A stretch of 9,399 bases of DNA, from the NCBI GenBank assembly GCA_003501375.1, contig DNPO01000439.1, positions 8,409 through 17,807 of the forward strand. Direction: 5' to 3'. Numbering within the stretch: position 1 is the stretch's first letter; the number at the start of each line of letters is the position of its first letter. This document shows positions 6,281 to 9,399 of this stretch, piece by piece. This stretch comes from Candidatus Sumerlaeota bacterium (GTDB lineage Bacteria > Sumerlaeota > Sumerlaeia > UBA8349). The translations under genes and the position numbers were made by a program. Below the pieces are notes generated by a model. The model ran no database searches, was not told the origin of the DNA, and saw only the letters and a list, made by a program, of their open reading frames with translations.

Positions 6281-8130
6281 GCTGGCTGTTTTGCCGTCGT
6301 TGCTGCAATCTTTTTTTTCTTGGCAGCCTTGGCCGGAGATACAGAAGGTTTGGGGAGAGGGGGCACAATGGTCACGGTGGGCGTAAAGGGCGAAAAACCT
6401 CGTTCCACCGCCTGTGCCCATACCATTGCCACCGATGTTTCTCCCGACGTCGGAACATACGTATGCTCTCCCGCACTCAATTCCAGCGGACCAGAATAGG
6501 GCTTGCCATCCAACGTGCCGGTCGCATTGCCGGTCGCGGTGATCAACGCGTAGCGGACGGGAATGTCGACCTGAAAGGGGATGGCGATCGCGGACGATTG
6601 CGGTTCATGGAAAATGTATTTTCCTACCACGCTTAACCGCCCCACGGGGATATAAATTTTTTCCATCAGATGACGATCGTGTTCCATGAAATCTTCCGCA
6701 CCCTCAATATTTTTAGTAATACTTGCATTGATGGCTACACAGGTGCGCGTTTTGATGCAGGTTTCTACCATATCGTCCTTCAGCAGTTTGCGTTGGACGC
6801 GTTCTTTGGTAAAACGCTCAAAGCCATAGTACCAGGGACGGTTACGAAAAACCGTCTCGCCTTTGGGGTCCATCAAGAAGTCTGTTGGATCGGTCAATCG
6901 CAAAACCTCGCCGAGAAAGAGTTGTGTTTCCCGAGCGCGATTATTCAAAGGGTGCAGTGATGTCAGAATGGCTGTCATTTCCAACACAGCCAAAAACGGT
7001 AAGATTTTCCATCGAACCGCTGGGGAAGCCTCTTCTTCCCGGCGAGGAAAGGCCCAGAGAGACAAAATTAAGGCAAACATGATCAGGGGATAATAAGACA
7101 GTCGCGTTTGTGCCTGCAAAACGGGATAGAACATTTTCATAATAAAAAAATACACGGTGCAAATTAGGATCAGCCAGGTAGCTCGAATCCCTGTGCCATC
7201 TGCAATTGGCGCTTTTCCAATGCGCCACGCCCCGCAGCAAAAAAATGCAGAAATCAAGAGGACAAGTACTTTTTGGCCTCCAAATGTTTTCAGCGGAATC
7301 GGCGATGGCTGGGTGCTCGGGGGAAGAATGCTGTGCTTGATGATGCAGTAAGTGGCGGCATCCAAAATTTGCAAATAATGGAAAAGGAGGATCAGCAGCA
7401 CTGGGACAAGCAACGTCCCTGCTACCAGAGCCAAAGCCGTTTTCCCTGTTTTTTTCCAGGAAAAGGTGCGGCGAAATTCTGCGGAAAAGGCAATCAGGAG
7501 GATTAACGCAACCACGGCGGACAAAAGCAACATGGTGGTTTTGAAAGAAGTTCCCAGCGAAATCCCTAAAATTAGCCCTCCCAAGAGTCCCCGACGGGGA
7601 GTCAGCGGGCCAGAAACCAAGACCCATAGCGCCACTAACTGCCACATGACCCACATGTCATCGGTGCGGAATTCGGCGGAGGTCAAAAAAAACGGCGGAA
7701 CCAAAGCCGCAAAGACGGTGGCCCAAACCGCAGCCCGGTGATGCAAGAACGAACGTACGATTCCATAGATCGCAAACAGCATAACGATGAAAATAACCAA
7801 CATCAGCGAGCGCATGTAGTACATAATGCAGGGGGTTTCACCAAATAGCCGAACAAAGGGTGCCATGCTAAGATGGAAAAGTGGGGTATGGTTATCAAAA
7901 ATATCGCGATACTGCAAAAGCCCATGTGCCCAGCCCCAGGCGACATGCAAATGCTGAGGTTCATCGCTATCGACTCGCATGGTGAGAATCGCGGTGATGC
8001 GCAGTATGGCTGCCAAGGCACCCAAAACCCAAAGGCACAGGCGTTCTTGTGGCTGTACGATGGGGCTGGAAATGGCATTTAAAAGGGCTGAGTGAAACTT
8101 ACGGAAGGGAGAAAGGAGAAAGGAGGACAA
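6277..8130 (-). CDS. GT-C membrane glycosyltransferase (GT39/ArnT-like)
   Basis: Multi-spanning inner-membrane transferase, probably taking a sugar from a polyprenyl-phosphate donor and passing it to an acceptor on the outer face. 617 residues: a first span at about 31-52 is followed at once by VDSDEPQHLH (Asp54, Asp56-Glu57), the acidic motif of the first outer loop in GT39/GT83 enzymes. YRDIFDNHTPLF (74-85) and FRTDD, SFKTT motifs follow. Roughly ten or eleven spans run to about residue 410. The last ~200 residues are soluble and end in a Lys/Ala/Pro tail. The start is a TTG at 8130. It is the only start-type codon after an in-frame stop at 8154-8152, with AAAGGAAAG upstream at non-ideal spacing, so the N-terminus is less sure. 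The gene begins 21 bases after the GT2 gene and overlaps the deacetylase by ATGA. An A AAA AAG heptamer (6316-6310) precedes the stop. Sugar and acceptor are unknown. Confidence 0.85.
   Translation of the reverse strand: MSSFLLSPFRKFHSALLNAISSPIVQPQERLCLWVLGALAAILRITAILTMRVDSDEPQHLHVAWGWAHGLLQYRDIFDNHTPLFHLSMAPFVRLFGETPCIMYYMRSLMLVIFIVMLFAIYGIVRSFLHHRAAVWATVFAALVPPFFLTSAEFRTDDMWVMWQLVALWVLVSGPLTPRRGLLGGLILGISLGTSFKTTMLLLSAVVALILLIAFSAEFRRTFSWKKTGKTALALVAGTLLVPVLLILLFHYLQILDAATYCIIKHSILPPSTQPSPIPLKTFGGQKVLVLLISAFFCCGAWRIGKAPIADGTGIRATWLILICTVYFFIMKMFYPVLQAQTRLSYYPLIMFALILSLWAFPRREEEASPAVRWKILPFLAVLEMTAILTSLHPLNNRARETQLFLGEVLRLTDPTDFLMDPKGETVFRNRPWYYGFERFTKERVQRKLLKDDMVETCIKTRTCVAINASITKNIEGAEDFMEHDRHLMEKIYIPVGRLSVVGKYIFHEPQSSAIAIPFQVDIPVRYALITATGNATGTLDGKPYSGPLELSAGEHTYVPTSGETSVAMVWAQAVERGFSPFTPTVTIVPPLPKPSVSPAKAAKKKKIAATTAKQPA
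6310..6316 (-). promoter_or_regulatory. Candidate -1 frameshift heptamer A AAA AAG
   Basis: In the zero frame of the GT-C gene, the codons AAG AAA AAA AAG (6321-6310) contain A AAA AAG, the heptamer used in E. coli dnaX. It lies within a run of eight A residues and 30 bases upstream of the stop codon. The -1 frame is the deacetylase frame and has no stop between, so a slip would give a fused protein. AAGG lies about 11 bases upstream as a weak stimulatory Shine-Dalgarno; no strong downstream stem is obvious. Confidence 0.35.
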
Positions 8131-8151
8131 GGTGGGAACCGCTTTCCTTTG

Positions 8152-9210
8152 CTAAGAGTTGCGCTTGATGGTGTCTGCACTTTTAAAGACCCAGTCACGC
8201 TGTATCATGAAAACGAGGGGGAACAGAATCAACTCGGACAATGCCTTGTGGAAAAAAGTATGGCAATGCGGAAAATTGCTCATCAGAACCAACATAATGC
8301 CGTAAGAAACAAGACCGCTGAAAATGATCAAAGTCAAAAACCGCGAGCGCACATGGGCGTTGGGTTGGATGGAATGAAAAACAAATTCGAGAAGTGCGCT
8401 GTACAACCCTAAGGGGCCAAAAACCTTGCCTACGATCTGCGCCAGCCAGAGGGGAAAAGCCAAGTGCAGGCAGCAGTCAAAGATTAAAACTTCAATTCCC
8501 ATTGCCATTGCGGAATGGTAACAGAAACGCAACATGGTGCGATAAATTTTAAAAGAATCCCGAACTGGATGAAAATGCGAGCAGGTATTATCCGCATCCA
8601 GATAAACCGTTTCAATATCCACCTCTAGGGCGGCATATCCCAACTGACGAGCCAGTGTCAGCATTTCCAACTCAAACTCATAGCCGCGCGCGGGAATGCG
8701 TAACAGGTGCAAAGCCAACGAGCGCGGAATACCTCGCAACCCCGTTTGTGTATCACGCAACCCCCATCCCGCAAACCAATGCAATGTCTTGCGTGTGACT
8801 TGGTTGCCAAACCAACTGCGCCAGGGAATATCCGTAGAGAACTGGCGAGACCCCAGAACCAAAACGTTGCTCTCTGTTTCCAGGCGTTCTGCAACCCTAA
8901 ACACATCCTGGGGTAAATGTTGCCCATCCGCATCCGCTGTGACAAAGCCAACTGCTTCAGGGAACATGGCTGCGGAATAGTTCAAGCCCGTGCGCAAAGC
9001 ACTTCCTTTACCCAAATTTACCGCATGTCGTATTACATGCACCCCGGGAATTGCGCGAACCGCGTCAAATACCGGTTCATAATCCGCGCCGCACCCGTCA
9101 TCCACCACTACGATGGCTAAAAATGAAAACAGGGACATCTCTCGCAGCAACAGGGCAAGAGCAGGAGTGGGCTTATAAGCGGGAACAATGAGAACTGTGG
9201 ATAATGGCAT
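8152..9210 (-). CDS. GT2 glycosyltransferase with C-terminal GtrA-like domain
   Basis: Membrane-anchored family 2 glycosyltransferase, likely charging polyprenyl phosphate with a sugar from a nucleotide-sugar (DPM1/GtrB-like reaction). With the start at 9210 it has 352 residues. The fold begins immediately with STVLIVPAYKP, then VVVDDGCG (Asp37-Asp38), NLGKGSALRTG (65-75), the metal-binding DADGQH (93-98), and DTQTGLRG (153-160). SHFHPVRDSFKIYR marks the end of the catalytic part near 224. The remainder (about 232-345) is hydrophobic, roughly four spans, and ends QRDWVF, as in GtrA proteins. The frame is open to 9336 with earlier ATGs at 9336, 9294 and 9279, but the homologous core starts at 9210 and a TATAAT at 9298-9293 would lie inside the longer versions. 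No clear Shine-Dalgarno. First gene of the operon; it would supply donor to the GT-C enzyme downstream. Confidence 0.88.
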   Translation of the reverse strand: MPLSTVLIVPAYKPTPALALLLREMSLFSFLAIVVVDDGCGADYEPVFDAVRAIPGVHVIRHAVNLGKGSALRTGLNYSAAMFPEAVGFVTADADGQHLPQDVFRVAERLETESNVLVLGSRQFSTDIPWRSWFGNQVTRKTLHWFAGWGLRDTQTGLRGIPRSLALHLLRIPARGYEFELEMLTLARQLGYAALEVDIETVYLDADNTCSHFHPVRDSFKIYRTMLRFCYHSAMAMGIEVLIFDCCLHLAFPLWLAQIVGKVFGPLGLYSALLEFVFHSIQPNAHVRSRFLTLIIFSGLVSYGIMLVLMSNFPHCHTFFHKALSELILFPLVFMIQRDWVFKSADTIKRNS

Positions 9211-9259
9211 ATGGTGTTGTGAAAAGAAGCGATGATGGAAGTGAGCGCTACAATTTTTC

Positions 9260-9273
9260 CCAATTAGAATTGG
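9260..9273. promoter_or_regulatory. Palindrome, possible operator before the glycosyltransferase operon
   Basis: CCAATTAGAATTGG is a 6+2+6 inverted repeat, with AG at the centre on the + strand, lying 50 bases upstream of the GT2 start and 20 bases downstream of a TATAAT on the - strand. Its place just after the expected transcription start suits a repressor site. No regulator is known, and AT-rich palindromes of this size can be fortuitous. Confidence 0.25.
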
Positions 9274-9292
9274 CAGCATGCACTTAACCGCC

Positions 9293-9298
9293 ATTATA
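9293..9298 (-). promoter_or_regulatory. Possible -10 box (TATAAT) for the glycosyltransferase operon
   Basis: A perfect TATAAT on the - strand, 83 bases upstream of the GT2 start at 9210. I see no good -35 hexamer at 16-18 bases spacing, so support rests on the -10 match and its position alone. Confidence 0.3.
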
Positions 9299-9399
9299 GC
9301 GGGAAGGATTGTCTGCTTTTTTGCTAAAAACGGCAAGACCTGTTTTTCTCACACCGCAAGAGGGTGTATTTTGCTTCCGCGACCATTGGGGTGATACGT

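Noticed and set aside
6281..6421. Upstream extension of the deacetylase to 6421
   Set aside because: The added 47 residues overlap the end of the GT-C gene in another frame, have no family counterpart, and the ATGA overlap at 6280 is the natural start. The open frame matters only for the frameshift hypothesis.
6941..7654. 237-codon open frame on the - strand in another phase of the GT-C gene
   Set aside because: The overlapping 617-residue frame has clear membrane spans and motifs; this one is a shadow.
9211..9336. N-terminal extension of the GT2 protein to 9336
   Set aside because: The GT2 fold begins at 9210, the extra 42 residues do not resemble a signal or known domain, and a TATAAT lies inside the extension.

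Overview
The window looks like an ordinary chromosomal segment of a Gram-negative-type bacterium with roughly 50% GC. It has an NtrC-type sigma-54 activator, a probable lipoprotein M48 protease, lipid-linked glycosyl transfer genes, and long palindromic intergenic elements. The CACAGAG-rich hairpin and the 'CCGGGGGT...ACCCCCGG' palindromes recall intergenic repeats seen in Planctomycetota/Verrucomicrobiota/Lentisphaerota-like genomes. That placement is an impression, not a demonstration. No phage, plasmid, transposase, CRISPR, tRNA or rRNA signal was seen.

Left half, + strand: the 3' part of an M48 zinc metalloprotease (1-861) is followed by a 344-base intergenic region with a near-perfect 37-bp-arm hairpin (886-971). 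Two small genes come next (1206-1442 and 1599-1808). Their products share both ends (SAVSxG...RYAQQ at the N-terminus, SASST...INLTA at the C-terminus) but differ completely in the middle. They may belong to or near the YjfB-like 'putative motility protein' family. An NtrC-family response regulator (1885-3255) follows without a partner kinase in view. A 528-base gap then holds a nested inverted repeat of about 282 bases (3397-3678) and a possible -24/-12 promoter. It leads into a sodium:amino-acid symporter of the AGCS (alanine/glycine:cation symporter) family (3784-5223).

Right half, - strand, convergent with the symporter: a compact three-gene operon reads from 9210 down to 5279. It encodes a GT2 glycosyltransferase fused to a GtrA-like membrane domain, a multi-spanning GT-C (GT39/ArnT-like) glycosyltransferase, and a PIG-L/LmbE-type N-deacetylase. 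The inferred pathway is transfer of a sugar to polyprenyl phosphate, use of that lipid-linked donor by the membrane transferase, and N-deacetylation of an amino-sugar in the product or a precursor. The last two genes overlap by ATGA. A zero-frame A AAA AAG slippery heptamer lies 30 bases before the stop of the GT-C gene, and a -1 shift there would read straight into the deacetylase frame.

Points most worth following up are the small-protein pair, the slippery heptamer with its open -1 frame, and the large nested inverted repeat.
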